Origin: CAIMUS01 sp046347625
Lineage (GTDB): Bacteria > Pseudomonadota > Gammaproteobacteria > Competibacterales > Competibacteraceae
NCBI GenBank assembly: GCA_046347625.1
Contig: JAXMFU010000007.1
Span: forward strand, 186,001 to 250,000
Length of the DNA stretch: 64,000 nucleotides
Direction: 5' to 3'
The notes beneath the pieces are model-generated. The model did not search any database. It was not told where the DNA came from and saw only the letters and a program-made list of their open reading frames with translations. Shown here one piece after another: positions 22,015-30,149 of this stretch. Position 1 is the stretch's first letter. Every line of letters starts with the position of its first letter. The position numbers and the translations under genes were made by a program.

Positions 22015-24969
22015 TCAGAATTCAGAAATCGCCAGGGACACCACCACCCGCACACCCCAGTAGTCGTCCCAGCGGTCGGGAGGGTTCCTGAAGCGATACG
22101 CGCAGCGCGCCCCCCAGGAATCGAAGAGCCAGGAGCCGCCGCGCAGCATGCGATACTTACCCTCCTCCGAAGCAGTCCACTCAAACACGTTACCCGCCAT
22201 ATCCCAGGCACCGACTGGGCTGATTCCAGTGGGATAGGTACAAACCGCCGTAGTTCTTTTTAAACCGCTCTCTTCGGTATTGGCACAAGCCGTCTTGAAT
22301 TCATTACCCCACGGATACTCCCGCCCATCCGTGCCACGCGCAGCGCGTTCCCACTCTTCCTCCGTAGGCAGCCGAACCACATAGCCGTCAGGCATTTGTT
22401 CTTTAACGCCGCCAACCTGAAATCCTTCCTTCTTAATTTTCTCACTCAACCATCGGCAATAAGCACGTGCATCGTCCCAGGAAACACCCACTACCGGCGT
22501 CAGCGGATTATTGAATCTCTTATCATCCCAATAAGGTGGTTTACCACATCCGCTTTCCAAAAAACGAGCATATTGACTATTTGTGACAGGATATTTAGCT
22601 ATCCAATAACGATGGTTAATCTTTCGTGTCTTTTTATCATCTCCATACAGAAATGAACCCGGCTTCACGACCACGAATTCATCCAGATCGCCGGAAAGCC
22701 AGCCCAAGTCACCCAGAATCAACCCGGCATTACATCTTCCACCGGCTTGGATCGAATCATCCTGCATCGTCCTGACCAGAGCGGTAGTAATTAATCGAGC
22801 TGTTTTTGCACCCACACCGACCTGGCCTACATCGCGCAATACTTCCCCGGTCAAGAGTACATTAGCGCCTGTCGTGGCATCAGGCAGCTTCGCTTGTAAC
22901 AATCTCTCCAGCAACTCACCGGCTTCACGCGGCGCCTTGCGGACTATTCCCAAAGTGCCAAAACCTAACAGCAGTGTCTCCCGCCAGTGGGGTTCATCGA
23001 GATGAGCCAGGATTTCTTGAAGCGCCTTCTCTTTTGGCAACAAGGTCAAGCCACAACCCGCCAGATACTCTTCCAGAGTCTGATGAATAAATCCATACTG
23101 CCCTCTCCCCCGCTCCAATAACAAACTGGAATAATGATGGACCGACTCAAGAAACTCTTTCGTCTTCGACCGCGCCAGGTGGCGTGGGCACTCTTCCTCC
23201 TCTTGATAATAATCCACCAGGAAATCTTTAAGCTGTTGCTCGCTAACTAAACCGGCCTGAGGATTTTCCTGTCGCAACCACAGCGCCATCGGAGCCAAAA
23301 TCTGCCAGACTTCGTGATAATCGATATCCGGACCGATCGGCGCTTTATCGAGCGCACGTGCCTTATTCCAGGAGCGTAGCAAAGTATCCAAATACAATTC
23401 ATACAGCTCGACCCGGCGATTGGGCAACTCCACACCCTGCCGCTTGATTAATACCAGAATGGTCAACAGCAGAGGATTACCGGCCAAACGTTCTATACCC
23501 TCGTGCCCGAAAATGCTGCTCAGCAAGCTGGTCTTCTCTACTTCGGCCTGCCTACGGGCATCCTCGGTCAACCCACCGCCCACCAAAGCTTCCACTGCCA
23601 AGGTGAAACGCTCGACGAAATATTCGATTTCCTCTCTTTCCCAATCCACCAGCGCGGCTGTACGCCAGCGGGTATCCCGCAACGGCGCTTCGCGATAACC
23701 GACAAAACGGCTGGTGGCGATGATGCGATTGGCTGCCAGTGGCATTCTGCCGGATACTTTCGGTTCAGGTAGATATTCGCGGACGAAATCATCCACTAAG
23801 GCAACTACCCTTCCCCGCTCGGCCACTACCTCATCGAGACCATCCAACAACACCATAGCTTTGCCCTGCTTCAAAGCGGCCTGAAACAGCGGGCCGAGAT
23901 TTTGCAACTGGCTTTGCCTGCCGGCGAAATAACGTGGCAAAAAGTCGCTCAGATTGAGAACCGTATTTTCCTGCAAGGCTTTGCTATAAGCGTTCAAAGG
24001 CACTAGAATCGGCAGCACCCCGGTGTCAGCCGTTGCCAGGTTGAGAGCAAGATATTTCAACAGCGTGCTTTTACCCGCGCCCGGATCGCCTAAAATCACC
24101 AATGCGGGACAGTCCTTAACGATGCTTTCCAGTGATATCGTTTCGGCTGGCTGAACCCTGTCGAGCGTTGCCTCCTCAACAGTTTCATGACCTTTCCAAA
24201 AACGACCGGCGATACGCTGCCAGGTTTCGCCTTCCGGTAATTCCAGCCGGGCGCGAACCGGCACGTACACATCGCGCAGTGATAGACCAGCGGTTTTCTC
24301 TACCGCTTCCGGCAATCGGATACCCTTGAAATCCAGGGTTTGACATTGCTGACGGAGATAATCCAGATAGGCATCGCGTAACTCACGCAATTTCTGATCG
24401 TCGAGTTGCAGAGGACTACTCTCACGGTAAAGATTGATAATCAGACGCTCGATATGGGTTCCAAAAGTGACAGCACCCTTTTCTACCCTTATTCCATCCT
24501 TAATAATGGTTCCAGCTTTGTCAGAATCACTTGCCCGTCGTATTCCCTGGGCTATATTTAAAAAGGCGCTATCCTGATTGGGCCATTCGGTTACCGGCTT
24601 GCCATCGGTGGGCAAGGCTTGCAGGGAAGCAAAAGGTGCTTTAGTCCAGTCCACGGGTCGCAGAATGATCGGAACAACCCGCGCCGTACCTTCTTGATGC
24701 CGCTCCATCGCCCGCTGCATCTCGATATCATAGCAGTAATTAGAGTTGATAAAATCAGGGCTGATCAGCAGCAGAATCAGTTCCGCCGCCTCCAGATAAT
24801 GGTTGATTTGATGAGTCCATTCATCACCCGGCATAATGCAGCGGTCGTGCCATTCCTTGACAACGCCTTCCCGCTTCAGTGAACTCAGGTGCTTGGCTAA
24901 CTCGTCCCGAAGTTTTTCATCCTCATGGGCATAGGAATAAAAAAGCGTAACAGGTTCTTTGGCTGGCAT
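22015..24969 (-). CDS. TIR-NACHT-FGE protein with DGR-like variable C-terminus
   Basis: Start set at 24969 (MPAKEPVTLFYSYAHEDEKL, preceded by GGGGAG); the longer frame upstream only translates REP repeats. The 984 residues hold, in order, a TIR-like domain (1-150; LILLLISPDFINSNYCYDIE), a NACHT NTPase (Walker A GDPGAGKS ~292, Walker B VLLDGLDEV ~373), a helical region ending near 680, and an FGE/SUMF1-type domain (~765-984; YWIAKYPVTNSQYARFLE, LPTEEEWERAARG, WDMAGNVFEW, MLRGGSW). FGE folds are C-type-lectin-like ligand-binding modules and STAND NTPases act as sensors that oligomerise. Residues in the last ~40 codons vary in the way expected for a diversity-generating retroelement target. Immune or self-recognition role is inferred. 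Confidence 0.85.
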   Translation of the reverse strand: MPAKEPVTLFYSYAHEDEKLRDELAKHLSSLKREGVVKEWHDRCIMPGDEWTHQINHYLEAAELILLLISPDFINSNYCYDIEMQRAMERHQEGTARVVPIILRPVDWTKAPFASLQALPTDGKPVTEWPNQDSAFLNIAQGIRRASDSDKAGTIIKDGIRVEKGAVTFGTHIERLIINLYRESSPLQLDDQKLRELRDAYLDYLRQQCQTLDFKGIRLPEAVEKTAGLSLRDVYVPVRARLELPEGETWQRIAGRFWKGHETVEEATLDRVQPAETISLESIVKDCPALVILGDPGAGKSTLLKYLALNLATADTGVLPILVPLNAYSKALQENTVLNLSDFLPRYFAGRQSQLQNLGPLFQAALKQGKAMVLLDGLDEVVAERGRVVALVDDFVREYLPEPKVSGRMPLAANRIIATSRFVGYREAPLRDTRWRTAALVDWEREEIEYFVERFTLAVEALVGGGLTEDARRQAEVEKTSLLSSIFGHEGIERLAGNPLLLTILVLIKRQGVELPNRRVELYELYLDTLLRSWNKARALDKAPIGPDIDYHEVWQILAPMALWLRQENPQAGLVSEQQLKDFLVDYYQEEEECPRHLARSKTKEFLESVHHYSSLLLERGRGQYGFIHQTLEEYLAGCGLTLLPKEKALQEILAHLDEPHWRETLLLGFGTLGIVRKAPREAGELLERLLQAKLPDATTGANVLLTGEVLRDVGQVGVGAKTARLITTALVRTMQDDSIQAGGRCNAGLILGDLGWLSGDLDEFVVVKPGSFLYGDDKKTRKINHRYWIAKYPVTNSQYARFLESGCGKPPYWDDKRFNNPLTPVVGVSWDDARAYCRWLSEKIKKEGFQVGGVKEQMPDGYVVRLPTEEEWERAARGTDGREYPWGNEFKTACANTEESGLKRTTAVCTYPTGISPVGAWDMAGNVFEWTASEEGKYRMLRGGSWLFDSWGARCAYRFRNPPDRWDDYWGVRVVVSLAISEF
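22031..22148 (-). other. DGR-like variable region of the TIR-NACHT-FGE gene
   Basis: The segment encodes LRGGSW..RCA..GVRVVVSLA. Compared with 25904-26021 in the sister gene it has identical flanks of 28 bp (22031-22058) and 20 bp (22129-22148) and equal length between. The 22 differences within 22059-22128 fall at first (13) or second (7) codon positions, with only 2 at third positions. The pattern matches adenine-specific mutagenesis of AAY-type template codons. Confidence 0.7.
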
Positions 24970-25000
24970 TGATATTTTCTCCCCAAATGATGATAAGAGC

Positions 25001-25172
25001 CGTAGGCCGGAATAAGCGCCGCGATAGCGGAGCGTTTCCGGCGCTTGTAATAACCGCAGACACCGTAGGCCGGAATAAGCGCCGCGATAGCGGAGCGTTT
25101 CCGGCGCTTGTAATAACCGCAGACACCGTAGACCGGAATAAGCGCAGCGCCAGCGGAGCATTTCCGGCGTTT
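25001..25172. repeat. Three tandem 63-bp REP units
   Basis: Units start at 25001, 25064 and 25127. Each begins CGTAGGCCGGAATAAGCGCC (third copy CGTAGACCGG) and holds CGGAGCGTTTCCGGCG; linkers read CTTGTAATAACCGCAGACAC. The unit length is a multiple of 3, so the REPs are readable as a repeated 21-residue peptide in front of the TIR-NACHT-FGE gene. They adjoin the RAYT gene and are its likely substrates. Confidence 0.8.
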
Positions 25173-25185
25173 CACAATCATCATC

Positions 25186-25704
25186 TCACTCATATTCCAA
25201 TCCAGCCAGACTATCCGGCTCCCTCGTCCCCCATGTCTGATCGTACCAACCTTCCTTCAAAAACCGCTGAAAAGAGCTAAAATGCCATTCCAAAGGAACG
25301 GCCACCAATCCGTGCTTGACCGGATTATAGTGAATGTAATCGAGGTGTCGCTGGAAATCATCTTTATCTCTAATCCAGTGTTCCCAGTATCGAGGTTGCC
25401 ATACCGTTTTCGACCCCTTATCTTGCAGTGAAGCCGGAATATACCTGGAAAAAGCTGTCTTTATTATCTGCCAACGGTTCGAGAAATCGTTGTCTCCATC
25501 CGGCAGTTGCCACAAGCAATGCAGATGATCGGGTAGTACAACTATAGCGATAAGCTGGAAGGGGCGACGTGCTTTGGCATAGCGGAAAGCATGGCGTAAC
25601 AGTTCGACGTGGTCCGGGTCAGCAAATAAGGGTTGCCGTTGGTAGGTAACCACGGTGAAAAAGTAAGTTCCACCGGAGCAATAAAAGCGTCGATAATTAC
25701 TCAT
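25186..25704 (-). CDS. REP-associated tyrosine transposase (RAYT, Y1/IS200-like)
   Basis: A 172-residue Y1-transposase relative. The HUH motif is VVLPDHLHCLW and the catalytic tyrosine lies in HLDYIHYNPVKHGL; the opening MSNYRRFYCSGGTYFFTVVT is typical of RAYTs. Related enzymes bind and cut REP hairpins. REPs of one family flank it on both sides (25001-25172 and 25733-25861) and are scattered elsewhere (12785, 28922). It lies between the two STAND-FGE genes and may have moved or duplicated them (inference). Confidence 0.92.
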   Translation of the reverse strand: MSNYRRFYCSGGTYFFTVVTYQRQPLFADPDHVELLRHAFRYAKARRPFQLIAIVVLPDHLHCLWQLPDGDNDFSNRWQIIKTAFSRYIPASLQDKGSKTVWQPRYWEHWIRDKDDFQRHLDYIHYNPVKHGLVAVPLEWHFSSFQRFLKEGWYDQTWGTREPDSLAGLEYE

Positions 25705-25732
25705 ACCAGTCTGCCAAGTTCGAGTTTGAGAA

Positions 25733-25861
25733 AGCCGGAAACCCTTCGCTGTCGCTCCGCTTATTCCGGCCTACGGTACTGCTTGCCAAGCCACCGGTAG
25801 GCAGCCGCGCCGACCCAAATGCCGGAAACCCTCCGCTGGCGCTCCGCTTATTCCGGCCTAC
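25733..25861. repeat. REP pair on the other side of the RAYT gene
   Basis: Two units in the orientation opposite to 25001-25172: GCCGGAAACCCTTCGC..GCTTATTCCGGCCTAC (25735-25773) and a second at 25819-25861. They bracket the RAYT with inverted REPs, the usual BIME-like layout. Confidence 0.75.
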
Positions 25862-25887
25862 TTTACTACTTTTCAAGAAACCAGCAT

Positions 25888-28761
25888 TCAGCATTCAGAA
25901 TTTGCCAGGGACACCACCACCCGCACACCCCTATTGGGACCCCAGGCGTCGGCAGGGAGCTCGGGGCGAGACGCGCAGCGCACCCACCTGGAATGGAAGA
26001 ACCAGGAGCCGCCGCGCAGCACGCGCCATTCCAACCCCAGCCGTTGATTCCGCTTCAGATCATAGGGATAATTTCCACCTTGGCTCAAGGTCCACTCCAA
26101 CACATTACCCGACATATCATGCAAGCCCGACTTTGTTGCACCCTTCGGGTACATACCGACCGGCGTGGGATGACCAAAACCACTTTTATCTATATTCGCT
26201 CGCTGCTTATCCCAATTTTCACTGCCCCAGGGATAACGTAATCGTTCGCCGCCGCGTGCCGCTTTTTCCCATTCCGCTTCGGTGGGCAGGCGAACCTCAT
26301 AGCCTTCCGGGACAAAGGCATTATTCAACTGACGCAGCTGCGCATCCAGCCAGGCACAATAAGCCATTGCCTCGAACCAGGTGATATTTACTACCGGCCG
26401 GGTCGGATGGAAGCGTTGACTATCCCATTCTCTGGGAGCGGTAGGTTGATTCTCTCGCAACCATTCCTTGGCCGCCCGCGTTCGCCACCAACGCTCCTGC
26501 GTATACCCACCATCCTCCACAAAACAGCCGAACTGCGCCACGGTAATCGGATATCGGGCGATCCAGTAGGGATAGGTTATTTCCAGGGGCTTGTGATTGC
26601 CAAATTCATCATCGTTAGCCTCCGAGTCGCCCTGCTCGCTACCCATCCAGAAAGGCCCCGCCGGAATTTCCACGAATCCCCAGTTCGCCTCCTCCTTATC
26701 CCGATAGCGGTAGGGCAGGTATAAGCGCCTGGCATCAAACCGCGGATCGCCTAAGGTGCCCAATACCTCGCCCGCCTGTGCGCGTTCCGCCGGATCGAGC
26801 AGGCCGCGTTCCATCAGTGCCGTCAATCGCTTGCGCACCCGCTCCAGCAGGGATTCGCCCTGTTCCTGCCGCTCGACCCGATTCGGCCCAATCTCCAGCA
26901 GGACTTCTCCGGCCAGTTCCACTTTGCGCCAGCCGGCAGCGTTGACGGGTTGTTTAGCAGGACACAACCGGTCCAGCAATACCAACGGCTGGGCATGCTT
27001 GCCCACGCTATGCACCAGGTAACCGACCGCCAGCAGAATCACCTCCCGCCAGAATGCGCCCCTTTCCGCCAGTTTCATCGCCTCGGCGATAAAATCCAAT
27101 TCCACGGCCAAATGCACACCTGCCAGATACTCCTGAAAGGTGCGATGCGGAAAGGTGAATACGCCCGGTTCCCGCTCCACCAGTAAACCGGCCCGCTGAC
27201 GGATATGCTCCACCAGTCCCCGTGCCCAGTTCAGATTCTGTTCTTTGTCGGGATGCAGGCGGGACAATTCTTTCCACAATACGGCATCGGCAATGCCCGC
27301 TACCTGTTCGGGATTATCGCTGTCCTTGACCTGGGCATGAGCCTCGAAGGCAATACGCCGTAACTCCCTTAACAGATCCACCGGACTGCAACCGGCCTGC
27401 CGCAGCCGGGCCAGCAGTTCCGGCTCTTCGCCCCGATCCTGCTTGCGACCTTCCCAGCGCCACAGCAGAAGCTCGACGATGCGCTCGTACAGCACCGCCC
27501 GATGGTCCGGCAACACCTTGTCATGGGTGTGCACCAGGGCCATCACGGTCAGCAACAGTGGATTGGGCGCCAGCCGCGCCAGATCGGAGCGATGCAGAGC
27601 TTCATTCAGCTTGGCCGCCAACTCGCGGGTACGCTCGCGCGGCTCTTTCCAGCGTTCCGCCATCTCGTCATACCAGGCGGTAACGAAATGCTGGATTTTG
27701 TTGCTGTCGAAGGGTGCCAATTCGAACTTGGGGAAGCGTTCCTCCGGCAGGCGCCACTCCACCTGTTGATAGGAAGCCACCCGGCAGGTGATCAGCAGCC
27801 AGGCGTTCTCATAGCGTCTGGCGAATTCCACGATAGTCGGCAATACGGTTGACCGCAGCGCCGGCGGTACCTCGTCCAGTCCATCCAGAAACACCTGAGC
27901 CTGTCCTTGCTCCAGCGCCTGCTGCACCCACTCGCCGGCAAAATCCAGCTTGCGCCTTTTCAGATCGTGTTCGATGAATTCCCACAGCAGCGCGGCGCAG
28001 GGTTCCGGCGGCGTTGGCCGGCTTGCTATCCATTGGGCAAAATCGCGTAAGATCACCAATACCGGTAGACGCCGCCGCTCCCGTTTCGGCCAGCGTTCCA
28101 AATCTTTCCACTCCGCCCGTGCCAGCGCCAGGCAGAGCCGATTGACGAAAGTCGTCTTACCGGACCCGGGGGCGCCGGTCAGCACCAACCGGCGCTGCAG
28201 CGCCGCTGCTTCGAGGGCGGACAGCGGTCGCATATCGTCCGCCTGGTCCTCCCTGAACAGCGGCATTGCCTGTACCTGCTGCCTGGCAGCCAATGCTTTC
28301 TCGACAGCCTTGGTGGAAACTTTGATTTCCGTATCCAGATCGATATACACCCGTTCCAATCCCAACGGTCGATAGCGCGAACCGGCGTCATCGGCTTCCC
28401 GATCCAGGCCGGTCAGCGGAATATCGCCGCACCGATCTGCGATCACGCTGAGATAGATCGAGCGGGCCTCGGCAGGACTGCGCGGCGCTTCGCCCTCGTA
28501 GATACCACGGCGGATGTTGATCGTATCGATCTTGGTGCCGACGACGGCGTCGCCTTTGTTCACCTTTACCCCACCCTTGATATGGGCGGTGGCTTTGGTC
28601 TGACCCTGGAGAGTTTGTACTTCGGCTTGTAACCCCTGGGAGCGCCGGCGTCCTCGCCGGCCCTTTGAAGCCTGGTCCTGGAAAGCTTGCAATTCGGCTT
28701 GTAACCTCGCGATTTGCCTTGTCAGCTCTTCTACGCTGGGTTTTTTATCACTGTCTTTCAT
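25888..28761 (-). CDS. NACHT-FGE protein with DGR-like variable C-terminus
   Basis: Start taken at 28761 (AGGAAA upstream), giving 957 residues. N-terminal coiled coil (EELTRQIARLQAELQAFQDQ, AEVQTLQGQTKA) interrupted by GRRGRRRSQG, which is a translated 28-bp dispersed repeat. Then a beta-rich linker (GGVKVNKGDAVVGTKIDTIN), a NACHT NTPase (Walker A TGAPGSGKTTF ~195, Walker B VFLDGLDEVP ~289), helical repeats, and an FGE/SUMF1 domain (~690-957; FVEIPAGPFWMGSE, YWIARYPITVAQFGCFVE, LPTEAEWEKAARG, GLHDMSGNVLEWT, VLRGGSW). It lacks the TIR domain of its neighbour, so signalling must differ or use another partner. The C-terminus is DGR-like. Confidence 0.85.
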   Translation of the reverse strand: MKDSDKKPSVEELTRQIARLQAELQAFQDQASKGRRGRRRSQGLQAEVQTLQGQTKATAHIKGGVKVNKGDAVVGTKIDTINIRRGIYEGEAPRSPAEARSIYLSVIADRCGDIPLTGLDREADDAGSRYRPLGLERVYIDLDTEIKVSTKAVEKALAARQQVQAMPLFREDQADDMRPLSALEAAALQRRLVLTGAPGSGKTTFVNRLCLALARAEWKDLERWPKRERRRLPVLVILRDFAQWIASRPTPPEPCAALLWEFIEHDLKRRKLDFAGEWVQQALEQGQAQVFLDGLDEVPPALRSTVLPTIVEFARRYENAWLLITCRVASYQQVEWRLPEERFPKFELAPFDSNKIQHFVTAWYDEMAERWKEPRERTRELAAKLNEALHRSDLARLAPNPLLLTVMALVHTHDKVLPDHRAVLYERIVELLLWRWEGRKQDRGEEPELLARLRQAGCSPVDLLRELRRIAFEAHAQVKDSDNPEQVAGIADAVLWKELSRLHPDKEQNLNWARGLVEHIRQRAGLLVEREPGVFTFPHRTFQEYLAGVHLAVELDFIAEAMKLAERGAFWREVILLAVGYLVHSVGKHAQPLVLLDRLCPAKQPVNAAGWRKVELAGEVLLEIGPNRVERQEQGESLLERVRKRLTALMERGLLDPAERAQAGEVLGTLGDPRFDARRLYLPYRYRDKEEANWGFVEIPAGPFWMGSEQGDSEANDDEFGNHKPLEITYPYWIARYPITVAQFGCFVEDGGYTQERWWRTRAAKEWLRENQPTAPREWDSQRFHPTRPVVNITWFEAMAYCAWLDAQLRQLNNAFVPEGYEVRLPTEAEWEKAARGGERLRYPWGSENWDKQRANIDKSGFGHPTPVGMYPKGATKSGLHDMSGNVLEWTLSQGGNYPYDLKRNQRLGLEWRVLRGGSWFFHSRWVRCASRPELPADAWGPNRGVRVVVSLANSEC
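25904..26021 (-). other. DGR-like variable region of the NACHT-FGE gene
   Basis: Partner of 22031-22148. The core 25932-26001 differs from that region almost only at first and second codon positions (codon pairs such as CTC/TTC, TTC/CCC, AAC/CTC, TGG/AGG). The shared 28-bp 3' flank (coding GGGGTGTGCGGGTGG...) would be the site where retrohoming initiates. Identity drops outside the region. Confidence 0.7.
28635..28662. repeat. Dispersed 28-bp palindrome inside a coding sequence
   Basis: Exact copy of 16883-16910 (core GGGAGCGCCGGCGTCCTCGC). It lies in frame within the coiled-coil part of the NACHT-FGE gene and encodes the basic block GRRGRRRSQG. Confidence 0.75.
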
Positions 28762-28838
28762 TGTAGTTTTCCTGCTGTGGATACTCGTGACCTCGGTTTG
28801 GTATGTGCGGTGCACCCTACATCGCTTTCAAGACTCCT

Positions 28839-28968
28839 GTAGGAGCGAGCTTGCTCGCGAACCATGCCGGCTTGCCGGCAACCGTTTCATTCGCGAGCAA
28901 GCTCGCTCCTACGCCAGACCCAAACGCCGGAAACGCTCCGCAAGCGGCGCTTATTCCGGCCTACGGTA
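28839..28968. repeat. Two repeat families side by side upstream of NACHT-FGE
   Basis: 28839-28912 is a GTAGGAGCGAGCTTGCTCGC palindrome with mirror arm at 28890-28912 and the inner hairpin GCCGGCTTGCCGGC. 28922-28968 is a REP of the RAYT family (GCCGGAAACGCTCCGC..CGGCCTAC). Both occupy the space between the divergent NACHT-FGE and DUF1992 genes. Confidence 0.7.
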
Positions 28969-29089
28969 CTGTAGTGGTCGATGAGCACGCTGCGCTTTGC
29001 CCATCTTACTTTACTACCGCAGGCAGGTGGCAGTGACCTTTTTCTCATGATATACATGGCCATATTCGATTTTTCCAGAGATCGCCGCC

Positions 29090-29473
29090 ATGGATATTCT
29101 CGACCAAATCGCCGAAGCCCGTATCCAGGAAGCCCTGCGAGCGGGAGAGTTGAGCAATCTGCCAGGAGCGGGCAAGCCCCTGCAACTCGATGACGACTCG
29201 ATGATTCCCCAAGAACTGCGGGCGGCTTACCGCATCCTGAAAAATTCGGGTTTTCTGCCGCCTGAAATTCAGTTACGCAAGGAGATACACGAGGTCGAAC
29301 AATTGCTGTTGCAGGTCGAAGATACGGCGGAGCGTGCCCGCGCCCTGCTCCGCCTGGAGATGCTGCGGATGCGTCTTCAGACCAGCCGCCGGCAACCGAC
29401 CAATCTGCATCTGGAGGAGCAGTATTATCAGCGCTTGGTAGACTGTCTGGAGAGGAATCCTATCCAAAGGTGA
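29090..29473 (+). CDS. DUF1992 (DnaJ-homologue subfamily C28-like) protein
   Basis: A 127-residue protein with the DUF1992 signature: MDILDQIAEARIQEALRAGE, LSNLPGAGKPLQLDDDSMIP and ELRAAYRILKNSGFLPPEIQ. The rest is predicted helical (LRKEIHEVEQLLLQVEDTAE). The domain is widespread in bacteria and in eukaryotic DNAJC28; its molecular function is not known. It is a single gene on the plus strand. Confidence 0.88.
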   Translation: MDILDQIAEARIQEALRAGELSNLPGAGKPLQLDDDSMIPQELRAAYRILKNSGFLPPEIQLRKEIHEVEQLLLQVEDTAERARALLRLEMLRMRLQTSRRQPTNLHLEEQYYQRLVDCLERNPIQR

Positions 29474-29485
29474 TGATATAAATTG
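29466..29485. repeat. AAAGGTGATGATATAAATTG motif
   Basis: Copy of the short dispersed motif, overlapping the DUF1992 stop codon (TGA at 29471-29473). Confidence 0.4.
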
Positions 29486-29512
29486 CTTATTAATACTATA
29501 TGGCAGTCTAAC

Positions 29513-29757
29513 TGGTCATGCTTCTTATCGAGAAGCACCCCCGGCGATGAAACTCGGCTCCCTGTCGGGTTACGGCGCGCCTGCTACGTCTCTACCAGCT
29601 CCACGCGAAGCAGGAAGCGCGCCTAACCCGACCTACGGGGAGAGTTTCACGGTAACCCGACCTACATGGCGGCTTTGCTGTCGGGTTACGACGCGCTTGT
29701 GACATCTCTACCAATGGCTTGCTTGCTAGAGCGCGCGTCTAACCCGACCTACAAAGA
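29513..29757. repeat. 145-bp dispersed unit (GTCGGGTTACGGCGCGC family) plus half copy
   Basis: The unit begins GGTCATGCTT, passes CTCGGCTCCCTGTCGGGTTA, then an inverted arm CTAACCCGACCTACGGGGAG, and ends TTTCACGGTAACC. A second partial hairpin (CTGTCGGGTTACGACGCGC..TAACCCGACCTAC) follows. Full copies recur at 32281-32423, 34306-34450, 35129-35270 and 36198-36372. Confidence 0.75.
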
Positions 29758-29801
29758 TGTTCGTGTTGACTCCATCTATAGATGTGGTAGTAATCAAACC
29801 T

Positions 29802-29826
29802 AAAGATGATGATATAAAATGGGTTA
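29802..29826. repeat. AAAGATGATGATATAAAATGGG motif (best copy)
   Basis: The most complete copy of the short dispersed motif, upstream of the thiamine riboswitch. Apart from this copy and the repeats, 29474-29940 holds no gene. Confidence 0.45.
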
Positions 29827-29950
29827 CCGCTATATTCATAACTTAACCCTAGCCTAAGTGATAGCTCTGCTTTAGAATTCAGCCGTTCATGTCTGACGCT
29901 GACCCGGCTGCTTGCATTTGCAGGCCCGCGGTATCGTCCGGCAGGAGCTT

Positions 29951-30029
29951 GTTGCAGGGGTGCTCCGCCTGGCGGAGCTGAGAAATACCCTTTGAACCTG
30001 ATCCGGTTAACACCGGCGTAGGGAGCCCA
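29951..30029 (+). promoter_or_regulatory. TPP riboswitch (THI element)
   Basis: The conserved THI-box segments are in order: AGGGGTG, CTGAGAAATACCC, TTTGAACCTGATCCGG and ACACCGGCGTAGGGA. The aptamer precedes thiO by ~120 nt. Its 3' strand GGCGTAGGGAG can alternatively pair with CTCCTACGCC at 30064-30073, so the leader can form two exclusive structures. Thiamine pyrophosphate binding would shut off the thiO-thiS-thiG operon. Confidence 0.95.
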
Positions 30030-30149
30030 ATGAGCGAGTGCTTTGCTTAACCCTCCTCGATGCCTCCTACGCCTTGGCGCATGAGGTGTCTTGCATGATT
30101 GTTACCCTTGCCATCCCCTTCCCCGCTCTACCGTTGGAGGCACAGGGCA

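Noticed and set aside
24970..25161. 64-residue N-terminal extension of the TIR-NACHT-FGE protein
   Set aside because: It is only the translation of tandem REP units; the TIR domain starts at an ATG with its own ribosome-binding site at 24969.
22015..28761. DGR reverse transcriptase or template repeat in the window
   Set aside because: Looked for an RT (xxDD) protein and for a third copy of the variable-region flanks; neither found here.
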